A stretch of 8,286 nucleotides of DNA. Source: DATEJJ01 sp039649115. GTDB taxonomy: Bacteria > Actinomycetota > Actinomycetes > Mycobacteriales > Micromonosporaceae. The first letter of the stretch is position 1. Each line of letters begins with the position of its first letter. This document shows, piece after piece, positions 1 through 6,253 of the stretch. The stretch covers positions 1-8,286 of the forward strand of contig JBBWZQ010000391.1 of NCBI GenBank assembly GCA_039649115.1, written 5' to 3'. The position numbers and the translations under genes are program-made. The notes under the pieces were generated by a model. The model saw only the letters and a program-made list of their open reading frames with translations, did not search any database and was not told the DNA's origin.

Positions 1-93
1 CTGTCCGCCGAATCCCGTAGACCGCTGTTCCGGGCCGCATGACCTGGGTGCCGCCATCGCCGTCCGCCCCATGGCAACCGCCGGAGGAGCCCC
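1..93. other. Region upstream of glcD; possible tail of an upstream gene
   Basis: No complete gene fits here. On the + strand two frames are open from the window edge. One ends with TGA at 40-42 and would encode a 13-residue tail ending RRPLFRAA. The other ends with TGA at 95-97, so its stop would overlap the glcD TTG start in a TTGA arrangement, but its peptide is Cys/Pro/Gly-rich and does not look like a typical protein end. Either could be the 3' end of a gene lying mainly outside the window, and I cannot choose from sequence alone. No convincing promoter hexamers or terminator hairpin were seen. Confidence 0.3.
83..89 (+). promoter_or_regulatory. Ribosome binding site of glcD
   Basis: A strong purine-rich Shine-Dalgarno match, GGAGGAG, ends four bases before the TTG at 94. 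It decides the start: no ATG or GTG with a comparable site precedes the conserved FAD-binding region. The ATG at 71 is in another frame and runs into a stop at 95-97. The spacing is on the short side. Confidence 0.7.
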
Positions 94-1542
94 TTGACCT
101 CGCTGCTCGCGTCCCTTGCCCGGCGCCTGCGCCACACGCTCGGCTCCGCTGCCGTGATCACGGATGAGGCCACCCGGCGGACGTACGAGTGCGACGGGCT
201 CACCTCCTACCGCTGTGTTCCGGGCCTGGTCGTGCTGCCCGAGACCGCCGAGCAGGTACAGGAGACCGTGCGCGCCTGCCGCGACCTCAAGGTGCCGTTC
301 GTCGCCCGCGGCTCCGGCACCGGTCTGTCCGGCGGCGCGCTGCCGATGGCGGCCGGCGTGCTGATCGTGACCGCGAAGATGCGCCGGATCCTCGACGTCG
401 ACCTGCCCAACCGGCGGGCCGTGGTCGAGCCGGGCGTCATCAACCTGGCCATCAGCAACGCCGTGGGCGGTGCCGGCTACTACTACGCGCCGGATCCGTC
501 CAGCCAGCAGATCTGCTCGATCGGCGGCAACGTCGCGGAGAACTCCGGCGGCGCGCACTGCGTCAAGTACGGCTTCACCGTCCACCACGTCACGGGCCTG
601 GAGATCTGCACGCCCGACGGCGAACTGGTCTGGATCGGGCCGGGCAAGGCGGCCGAGGCGCCCGGCTACGACCTGACCGGCGTGTTCGTCGGCTCCGAGG
701 GCACCCTGGGCATCGCCACCAAGGTGGTGGTCAAGCTGCTGCGTACCCCCGAATCGGTCGTCACTCTGCTCGCCGCGTTCCGTACCATCGAAGAGGCCGG
801 CGCCGCGGTCAGCGCCATCATCGCGGCCGGGCTGACCCCGGCGGCCGTGGAAATCATGGATGCCCTCGCGATCACCGCCGCCGAGCAGGCGGTGGCCTGC
901 GGCTATCCGGCCGGCGCGGGCGCCGTGCTGATCGTGGAGTTGGACGGCCCGGCCGTCGAGGTCGAGGCGGAGGTGGCGGCGGTGCGCGGCCTGTGCCGGG
1001 AGGCCTTCGAGATCCGGGTCGCGGCGGACGCGGTGGAGCGTGCCGCGATCTGGAAGGGGCGCAAGTCGGCGTTTGCCGCGGTCGGCCGGATCAGCCGCGA
1101 CTACATCGTGCAGGACGGTGTGATCCCGCGCTCGGCACTGGCCGAGGTGCTCGGCGAGATCGACGGGCTGGCCGGTTCGGCGGGCGTGCGGGTGGCCAAC
1201 GTGTTCCACGCGGGCGACGGCAACCTGCACCCGCTGGTGCTCTACGACGGCACGCAGGCGGGTGCGCTGCAGGCCGCGGAGCGGGTCTCCGGCGCGATCC
1301 TGGACCTGTGCGTGTCCCGCGGCGGCTCGATCACCGGAGAGCACGGCGTGGGTGTGGACAAGGCAGCCAAGCTGCCCCGGATGTTCAGCGAGGCGGATCT
1401 GGACACGATGCAGTTGGTGCGGTGTGCCTTCGACCCGGTGGGCCTGGCCAACCCGGGCAAGATCTTCCCGACGCCGCGGCTGTGCGGCGAGCCGCCGCGG
1501 CCGCGCGCGGGCGTGGTGGATTCGAGGGCCGAGGTGTGGTGA
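94..1542 (+). CDS. glcD: Glycolate oxidase FAD-binding subunit GlcD
   Basis: Catalytic FAD subunit of the glycolate oxidase complex, which oxidises glycolate to glyoxylate and passes electrons to GlcE/GlcF and the respiratory chain. The 482 residues show the two domains of the FAD-linked oxidase family. The N-terminal FAD_binding_4 domain has the loop RGSGTGLSGG (about 72-81), the CSIGGNVAENSGG segment (141-153) and GSEGTLGIATK (200-210). The C-terminal FAD-oxidase domain has FHAGDGNLHP (371-380), GEHGVGVDK (415-423) and DPVGLANPGKIFP (457-469). By analogy with D-2-hydroxyglutarate dehydrogenases, His372, His379 and Glu416 are the likely metal/substrate ligands. Length is close to E. coli GlcD. 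Translation starts at TTG after GGAGGAG. The stop overlaps the glcE start, so this is the first gene of glcDEF. Related D-lactate dehydrogenases share the fold; the adjacent glcE and glcF favour glycolate oxidase. Confidence 0.93.
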   Translation: MTSLLASLARRLRHTLGSAAVITDEATRRTYECDGLTSYRCVPGLVVLPETAEQVQETVRACRDLKVPFVARGSGTGLSGGALPMAAGVLIVTAKMRRILDVDLPNRRAVVEPGVINLAISNAVGGAGYYYAPDPSSQQICSIGGNVAENSGGAHCVKYGFTVHHVTGLEICTPDGELVWIGPGKAAEAPGYDLTGVFVGSEGTLGIATKVVVKLLRTPESVVTLLAAFRTIEEAGAAVSAIIAAGLTPAAVEIMDALAITAAEQAVACGYPAGAGAVLIVELDGPAVEVEAEVAAVRGLCREAFEIRVAADAVERAAIWKGRKSAFAAVGRISRDYIVQDGVIPRSALAEVLGEIDGLAGSAGVRVANVFHAGDGNLHPLVLYDGTQAGALQAAERVSGAILDLCVSRGGSITGEHGVGVDKAAKLPRMFSEADLDTMQLVRCAFDPVGLANPGKIFPTPRLCGEPPRPRAGVVDSRAEVW

Positions 1543-2798
1543 GCGCCACCGACCTGGCCGTGGGCGGTCCGGCCCGCGACGCGGGGTCGGCCGACACGGT
1601 CGGCGGCGTGCAGCCGAGGTTCGTGGCCGCGCCGCGGGACGCCACGTCCCTGGGTGAGGTGCTGGCGCGCTGCGCCGAGGCGGAACTCACGGCCGTGCCC
1701 AGAGGCGACGGGACCAAGCTCGACTGGGGCCGCCCGCCGTCCACAGTGGACGTCGTGGTGGACACCGGGCGGTTGGCGGGGGTACACGAGCACAGCCCCG
1801 CTGATCTCGTGGCCACGATCGGCGCGGGCACGCCCGTCCGCGCGGTGCAGGCGGTCCTCGCCCGGACCGGGCAGCGGCTGGCGCTGGATCCGCCGTCGAC
1901 GGAGGCGACCATCGGCGGGATGCTCGCGACCGGCGAGGCGGGGCCGCTGCGGCACACCTTCGGGGCACCCCGCGACCTGCTGCTCGGGGTGGAGTTCGCG
2001 CGCGCTGACGGCACCCTCGCGCACGCCGGCGGCCGGGTCGTCAAGAATGTCGCCGGGTACGACCTGGGCAAGCTGCTGTGCGGCTCGTACGGCACGCTCG
2101 GCGTGATCGCCTCGGCCACCTTCCGGCTGCACCCGGTGCCGGCGCACCGGGCCTGGGTGGTCCGTGGCGTGCACAACCCGTCCGAGGTCTACGGCCTCGT
2201 CGGTGACCTGCTCGCCGCCACGCTGGCGCCGACCGCGATCGAGCTGGACCTGCCCTCGCTGCCGGTACTGCCACGCCAGCGCGACGGTGTGCCGGCTCCC
2301 GGCGGCCAGCTCGCGGTGATGTTCGAGGGCTCCGCGTCCGGGGTACCGGCCCGCTGCGAGGCGGCCGCGGCGCTGCTCGGCGGCGATGCGTCCACAGTGG
2401 ACGAGATGCCGACGTGGTGGGGCCGGTACCCGTTCAACGCCAAGGATGTCGCGGTGCGCCTGGCGGCCCCGCTGGCCGGGCTGCATGCCGCGATCTACGC
2501 GCTGCGCGACGTCGCCGGCACGCCGTTCCCGGTGCGCGGCAGTGCCGGCGTGGGCGTCGTCTACGCCGCGCTGCCCGCCACGATGCCCGCGGCGCGGCTC
2601 GCGTCGGTACTCGACGCGGTGCGCACCACCCTGATCGCGCGCAACGGTACCTGCGTGGTGCTGTGCGCGCCGTCACCGCTGCGTGAGGAGCTGGATCTCT
2701 GGGGACCGGCCCAGGGACTCGCCCTCATGCAACGGGTCAAGGAGCAGTTCGATCCGCGGCGGCTGCTGTCGCCCGGCCGGTTCGTGGGTGGCATCTGA
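1539..2798 (+). CDS. glcE: Glycolate oxidase subunit GlcE (FAD-binding)
   Basis: Second flavin-domain subunit of glycolate oxidase; it lacks the full FAD-oxidase C-terminal domain of GlcD and is needed for complex activity. The 419-residue product has PRGDGTKLDWG (54-64), TIGGMLATGEAG (124-135), the family signature RVVKNVAGYDLGKLLCGSYGTLG (166-188) and the C-terminal FDPRRLLSPGRF (404-415). The frame is open back to about 189 inside glcD, but that part reads as Arg/Gly-rich antisense-like shadow. The GTG at 1539 is chosen because it overlaps the glcD stop as GTGA (1539-1542), and the protein then matches the family after about 25 extra N-terminal residues. This explains why it is longer than E. 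coli GlcE (about 350 residues). Translation is probably coupled to glcD, as no strong separate ribosome binding site is seen. Confidence 0.9.
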   Translation: MSATDLAVGGPARDAGSADTVGGVQPRFVAAPRDATSLGEVLARCAEAELTAVPRGDGTKLDWGRPPSTVDVVVDTGRLAGVHEHSPADLVATIGAGTPVRAVQAVLARTGQRLALDPPSTEATIGGMLATGEAGPLRHTFGAPRDLLLGVEFARADGTLAHAGGRVVKNVAGYDLGKLLCGSYGTLGVIASATFRLHPVPAHRAWVVRGVHNPSEVYGLVGDLLAATLAPTAIELDLPSLPVLPRQRDGVPAPGGQLAVMFEGSASGVPARCEAAAALLGGDASTVDEMPTWWGRYPFNAKDVAVRLAAPLAGLHAAIYALRDVAGTPFPVRGSAGVGVVYAALPATMPAARLASVLDAVRTTLIARNGTCVVLCAPSPLREELDLWGPAQGLALMQRVKEQFDPRRLLSPGRFVGGI

Positions 2799-4021
2799 TG
2801 GACATCCGGGAACTGACCGACGCGTGCGTCCACTGTGGATTCTGCCTGCCCGCCTGCCCGACCTACCAACTGTGGGGAGCCGAGGCCGACTCGCCGCGCG
2901 GGCGGATCCACCTGCTGCGCCAGTTGGCCGACGGCGTCACCACCGCAGACCAGGTGGTCGAGCACATCGACCAGTGCCTGGGCTGCCTCGCCTGCGTGCC
3001 TGCCTGCCCGTCCGGCGTGAAGTACGAGGAGATCATCGAGTACGGCCGCGTCGCCGTCGAGCAGACCCGCACGCCGCGCGACCGGGCGCTGCGCGACGCC
3101 ATCTTCGCGTTCTTCCCCTACCCGCGCCGGATGGCGGCGCTGCGCACACCGATGCGCCTGGGCCTGACTCCGCCCGCGATGGCCGGCCGGACGGCGCGGG
3201 CAGCCGCCGAGCTGGCGCCGCCGATCCGGCCCCCGGTGCGCCTGCCGGCCCGCATCCGGGCCCGGCCGGGCGGCCGGCCCGGTGCCCGGCGCGCGGTGGT
3301 CGGCCTGCTCTCCGGCTGCGTGCAGCACGCGTTCTACTCGCACGTCAGCGCGGCCACCGCCCGGGTGCTGGCGATGGAGGGCTGTGACGTGCTGGTGCCA
3401 CGCGGGCAGGGCTGCTGCGGCGCGCTGTCGCTGCACGCCGGCCGGCGGGCACAGGCGATGCGGCTGGCCCGCCGCACCGTGGCCGCGTTCACCCGAGCCG
3501 GCGTCGAGGTGGTCGTCACCGACGTGGCCGGTTGCGGTTCGGCGATGAAGGGGTACGCGCGCCTGCTCGCCGACGATCCCCGTTGGGCCCAGCCGGCGGC
3601 CCGCCTCGCGGAGCGGGTACGGGACGTCACCGAGGTGCTCGCGGAACTGGAGCCTATCGCCGAGCGGCACCCGGTGCCCCTGGCCGTGGCGTACCACGAC
3701 GCCTGCCACCTCGCGCACGGCCAGGGCGTGACCCGGCCACCCCGCACCCTGCTCGCGCAGATCCCGGCCCTGCGCCTGATCGAGGTACCGGACGGGGGCA
3801 CCTGCTGCGGCTCGGCCGGCGTCTACAACCTGCTGCAGCCGGAGCCGGCCACGGAGTTGGGCGACCGCAAGGCCAGGGCGATCCTGTCGACGGAGGCGGA
3901 CGTGCTGGTGGCCGGCAACCCGGGCTGCCTGCTGCAGATCGACGCGGCGCTGCGCCGGGCCGGCGAGTCGCTCCCGGTGCGGCACACGGTCGAAGTGCTG
4001 GACGCCTCGCTCATGGGGTGA
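2798..4021 (+). CDS. glcF: Glycolate oxidase iron-sulfur subunit GlcF
   Basis: Electron-transfer subunit of glycolate oxidase. The 407 residues begin with two 4Fe-4S ferredoxin motifs of the form CxxCxxCxxxCP: Cys10/13/16/20 and Cys60/63/66/70. A Pro/Arg-rich linker follows (about 140-165). Two cysteine-rich CCG domains of the heterodisulfide reductase/GlcF type come next: Cys174, Cys206-207 and Cys246, then Cys303, Cys336-337 and Cys377 (in GxxGCxGxxxxY-like and GTCCGSAGVYNLLQP contexts). All expected cysteines are present, so the protein looks intact and its length matches E. coli GlcF (407). The ATG shares base 2798 with the glcE TGA, giving a coupled start. The gene end overlaps the end of the opposing phosphatase gene by 11 bases. 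LutA/GlpC-like proteins share domains, but the glcD-glcE context supports GlcF. Confidence 0.93.
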   Translation: MDIRELTDACVHCGFCLPACPTYQLWGAEADSPRGRIHLLRQLADGVTTADQVVEHIDQCLGCLACVPACPSGVKYEEIIEYGRVAVEQTRTPRDRALRDAIFAFFPYPRRMAALRTPMRLGLTPPAMAGRTARAAAELAPPIRPPVRLPARIRARPGGRPGARRAVVGLLSGCVQHAFYSHVSAATARVLAMEGCDVLVPRGQGCCGALSLHAGRRAQAMRLARRTVAAFTRAGVEVVVTDVAGCGSAMKGYARLLADDPRWAQPAARLAERVRDVTEVLAELEPIAERHPVPLAVAYHDACHLAHGQGVTRPPRTLLAQIPALRLIEVPDGGTCCGSAGVYNLLQPEPATELGDRKARAILSTEADVLVAGNPGCLLQIDAALRRAGESLPVRHTVEVLDASLMG

Positions 4022-6140
4022 AGTCGTTGCGCAGCGCCAGGATCGCGATGTCGTCGCGCGGCGGCTCGGTGGAGAAGCCGAGTGCCGTGGCGCGCAGCCT
4101 GGCCGCGACGACGTCGGCCGCGTACCCGGCCAGCGGGCCCACCGCCTCGCGCAGCCGGTCCAGCCCGAACAGCTCGTCCCCGCGCCGCCGCTCGGTCACC
4201 CCGTCGGTGTAGAAGACGAGCGTGTCGCCCGGGCGCAGCGGTACGGTCACGCTCGGCGTCTTCACCTGTTGCAGCAGCCCCAGCGCGGTGCCGGGAGAGC
4301 CGACGAAGCGCGCCTCGCCGTCGGTGCCGACCAGCACCGGCCGGTCGTGCCCGGCGAGATGCAGGTTGATCTCCAGCCGGTTCGCGTCGGCGATGCGGAC
4401 CGCCGCCATGGCCAGCGTGCAGTACCGACCGCCGCCGCGCTCCACGAGCGTCTCGTTGATCCGGCGGAGCATCTCGGGCAGCGGCCGGCCGTCCCGGATC
4501 AGTACCCGGATCACGTCCCGCACCAGCCCGGTGACCGCGGCCGCCTGTACCCCCTTGCCGGACACGTCGCCCACCACGACCAGCCAGCGACCGTCCGGCA
4601 TCGCGACCACGTCGTAGAAGTCCCCACCCACGTCCGCGTCGCCGAGCGTCGGCACGTACTCCGCGCCGAACGCGATGCCGGTGACGGCCGGCAGCGCCGG
4701 TGGCAGCAGCGACTGCTGCAGGGTTTCGGCCACCCGCCGCCGCTCCGCGTGGATGCGGGCATTGTCCAGCGCCAGCGCGGCGCGGCGCGCGACGTCCTCG
4801 ATGACGGCGAGCTCCTGCGGATCCTGGCGGTGGTCCAGGTGCCGCCCCACGGCCAGCGTGCCGAGCCGCTGGCCCCGGGCCGTCAGCGGCAGCGCGAACC
4901 CGTCCACCGGCGCCGGCAGCGGCACCTGCACGCCCATGCGCACCACCTCGCGCAGCTGCGCCTGCGGCCCGCCCCCGCCGGTCGCCGCCAGGTCGTCCAG
5001 CAGGTCCGACAGCACCGCCTCGTCGCGGTGCGCGGCCGAGGCGAACTGCGGCTCGCCCCACTCGTCGATGGTGTACACCGCGCACCACTGGCCCAGCCGC
5101 GGCACGATCAGCCGGGGGATCAGCGCCATGGTGAGTTCGACCTCGAGCGACTGCGCGAGCAGGTCACTGGCCTCGGCGAGGAACGTCAGCCAGGCCTGGC
5201 GGCGCAGGTCGGCGCGGCGCAGCCGGTCGTTTTCCAGGGCGAGGCTCAGCCGCTCCGCGGTCAGCTGGGCGAGCGGGCGGACGTAGCCGTTGGCGGTCGT
5301 CGGGGTGGCCAGCGCCAGCTCCCCGCTCCATGGCCGGGACACGGCCAGCGGTACGCGTATCTCCCCGGCGTCGCGCGGCACCCGCAGCCCGTACTCGGCG
5401 AGCGGCGTCCGCCCGTTGCCGTCGCCGCGGTCCAGCAGCACCACGCCCGCGGTCGCACCGACCGCCCCGCACAGCCGGCTCAGCAGCTTGCCGATGGGCG
5501 AGGTGGGTCCGGTGGCACCGGTGTCCACACCGAACAGCTCGATCGCGGCCAGCCCGGCGAGTGCGGACGGGCTGGGCGCCTCCGCGGCCGGGGCGGACCT
5601 CGCCGGTCGCACCGCGTTGCCGCGTTCGTTGACCCCGGGCCGCGCCACGCGGCGCAGCGGGGCGGCGCTCAGTTCGGCTTCCGGGGCCGGCATCTGGTGC
5701 GGGACGAGGTGCCTGCCGGCCGGCGGCGCGCTGGACTCGGTGTCGTCGGGCTTGCCGCCGAGCCGGAACCACACCGCCTTGCCGGTGGCGTGGTGGGTGA
5801 CTCCCCAGGCGGCGGCGAAGTGGTCGACGAGAAACAGGCCGCGGCCCCGCTCCGGCACGTCCAGGCCCTGCCCGCGGGTGGCGGCGACGGCGGGGGTACC
5901 GGTGGAGAAGTCGGTCACCATGACGGTCAGCTCGCCGTCCTCGACGACCACCTCGAGATCGATGTCCGTACCGGCATGTAGTACCCCGTTCGTGGACAAC
6001 TCGGTCGTCAGGAGGAGCGCCTCGTCGAGCATGCCGGTAAGGTCCGCTTCAGACAGGACGGAGCGGACCAACGCCCGAGCCGCCGCAGGTGTACGGCGGT
6101 CCGCGGGTAGCCGGATCCGCCGTACCACCGTAGCTGACAC
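4011..6140 (-). CDS. RsbW-like kinase / GAF / SpoIIE PP2C phosphatase regulator
   Basis: Multidomain regulator of the partner-switching type, which controls alternative sigma factors through anti-sigma and anti-anti-sigma proteins. Numbering is from the GTG at 6140 (709 residues). The N-terminal RsbW-like HATPase domain (about 8-127) has the N box with Glu47 and Asn51 (ELSTNGVLHA), a G1-type Asp77 and the G2 loop ERGRGLFLVD (97-106). A Pro/Ala-rich linker follows (about 130-195). One degenerate GAF-like region (about 195-305) and a clearer GAF (about 315-465) come next, then the usual LQQSLLPPALP linker. The C-terminal SpoIIE PP2C domain (about 492-707) has the metal-binding aspartates Asp507 (VGGDFYD), Asp525 (GDVSGKG), Asp646 (YTDGVTER) and Asp696-697 (DDIAIL). 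No membrane segment is seen. GTG at 6140 is preferred because GGAG lies nine bases before it; GTG at 6155 is in frame but has no Shine-Dalgarno. The architecture resembles S. coelicolor OsaC, though I see no clear PAS domain. Confidence 0.88.
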   Translation of the reverse strand: MSATVVRRIRLPADRRTPAAARALVRSVLSEADLTGMLDEALLLTTELSTNGVLHAGTDIDLEVVVEDGELTVMVTDFSTGTPAVAATRGQGLDVPERGRGLFLVDHFAAAWGVTHHATGKAVWFRLGGKPDDTESSAPPAGRHLVPHQMPAPEAELSAAPLRRVARPGVNERGNAVRPARSAPAAEAPSPSALAGLAAIELFGVDTGATGPTSPIGKLLSRLCGAVGATAGVVLLDRGDGNGRTPLAEYGLRVPRDAGEIRVPLAVSRPWSGELALATPTTANGYVRPLAQLTAERLSLALENDRLRRADLRRQAWLTFLAEASDLLAQSLEVELTMALIPRLIVPRLGQWCAVYTIDEWGEPQFASAAHRDEAVLSDLLDDLAATGGGGPQAQLREVVRMGVQVPLPAPVDGFALPLTARGQRLGTLAVGRHLDHRQDPQELAVIEDVARRAALALDNARIHAERRRVAETLQQSLLPPALPAVTGIAFGAEYVPTLGDADVGGDFYDVVAMPDGRWLVVVGDVSGKGVQAAAVTGLVRDVIRVLIRDGRPLPEMLRRINETLVERGGGRYCTLAMAAVRIADANRLEINLHLAGHDRPVLVGTDGEARFVGSPGTALGLLQQVKTPSVTVPLRPGDTLVFYTDGVTERRRGDELFGLDRLREAVGPLAGYAADVVAARLRATALGFSTEPPRDDIAILALRNDFTP

Positions 6141-6149
6141 GCTAGGAGT

Positions 6150-6153
6150 CTCC
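6150..6153 (-). promoter_or_regulatory. Ribosome binding site deciding the start of the PP2C regulator gene
   Basis: Read on the minus strand, GGAG lies nine bases before a GTG at 6140-6138. The earlier in-frame GTG (6155-6153) itself overlaps this motif and is preceded only by a pyrimidine-rich stretch. The shorter protein is therefore favoured, although a leaderless start at 6155 cannot be excluded. Confidence 0.45.
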
Positions 6154-6194
6154 ACCGAAGAGGGGCACTAAGCCAACCGCATGGGTCGCTTTCT

Positions 6195-6204
6195 GACAGC
6201 TGTC
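6195..6204. promoter_or_regulatory. Perfect 10-base palindrome, candidate operator
   Basis: GACAGCTGTC is a perfect inverted repeat without spacer, about 50 bases before the poly-HAMP start and about 55 before the regulator start. Symmetry does not extend beyond these ten bases. It could bind a dimeric regulator, but a palindrome this short can occur by chance. Confidence 0.3.
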
Positions 6205-6245
6205 CGGGTCATGATGGGGATCAGTCACGCCCCCGACCACGGACT

Positions 6246-6249
6246 GGAG
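6246..6249 (+). promoter_or_regulatory. Ribosome binding site of the poly-HAMP gene
   Basis: GGAG ends four bases before the ATG at 6254. The frame has a stop at 6212-6214 and no start codon between that stop and 6254, so this ATG is the first possible start and the assignment is firm. Confidence 0.7.
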
Positions 6250-6253
6250 TGAC

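Larger units (their letters stand above)
6156..6253. promoter_or_regulatory. Divergent intergenic region between PP2C regulator and poly-HAMP gene
   Basis: These 98 bases separate two divergently oriented starts, so both promoters are expected here or just inside the genes. The region is visibly less GC-rich than its flanks. A CTGACA hexamer at 6193-6198 resembles a -35 box for the + strand gene, but no good -10 box stands 16-18 bases downstream, so I do not assign a promoter. GTCA/TGAC tetramers recur (6194, 6208, 6224, 6250, 6255), and a perfect palindrome sits at 6195-6204. Shared or mutual regulation of the two genes is inferred from the layout only. Confidence 0.5.

Noticed and set aside
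189..1538. In-frame extension of glcE upstream through glcD
   Set aside because: The translated part is Arg/Gly/Ala-rich shadow of glcD in another frame. The protein matches the GlcE family only after the GTG at 1539.
3250..3295. Very GC-rich imperfect inverted repeat inside glcF
   Set aside because: It encodes the Arg/Pro-rich linker between the ferredoxin and CCG domains. The arms are imperfect, there is no T-tract, and it lies mid-gene, so a terminator or regulatory role is not supported.
2561..3985. 474-codon open frame on the minus strand across glcE/glcF
   Set aside because: Low-complexity Arg/Gly/Ala-rich translation opposite well-conserved GlcE/GlcF; a typical high-GC antisense shadow.
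4269..5981. 570-codon open frame on the + strand opposite the PP2C regulator
   Set aside because: Gln/Arg/His-rich translation with no recognisable domain, lying opposite conserved HATPase, GAF and PP2C motifs on the minus strand.
6193..6198. CTGACA as a -35 box for the poly-HAMP gene
   Set aside because: The positions 16-18 bases downstream are GGGGAT-like and not a -10 box, so it was not called as a promoter.
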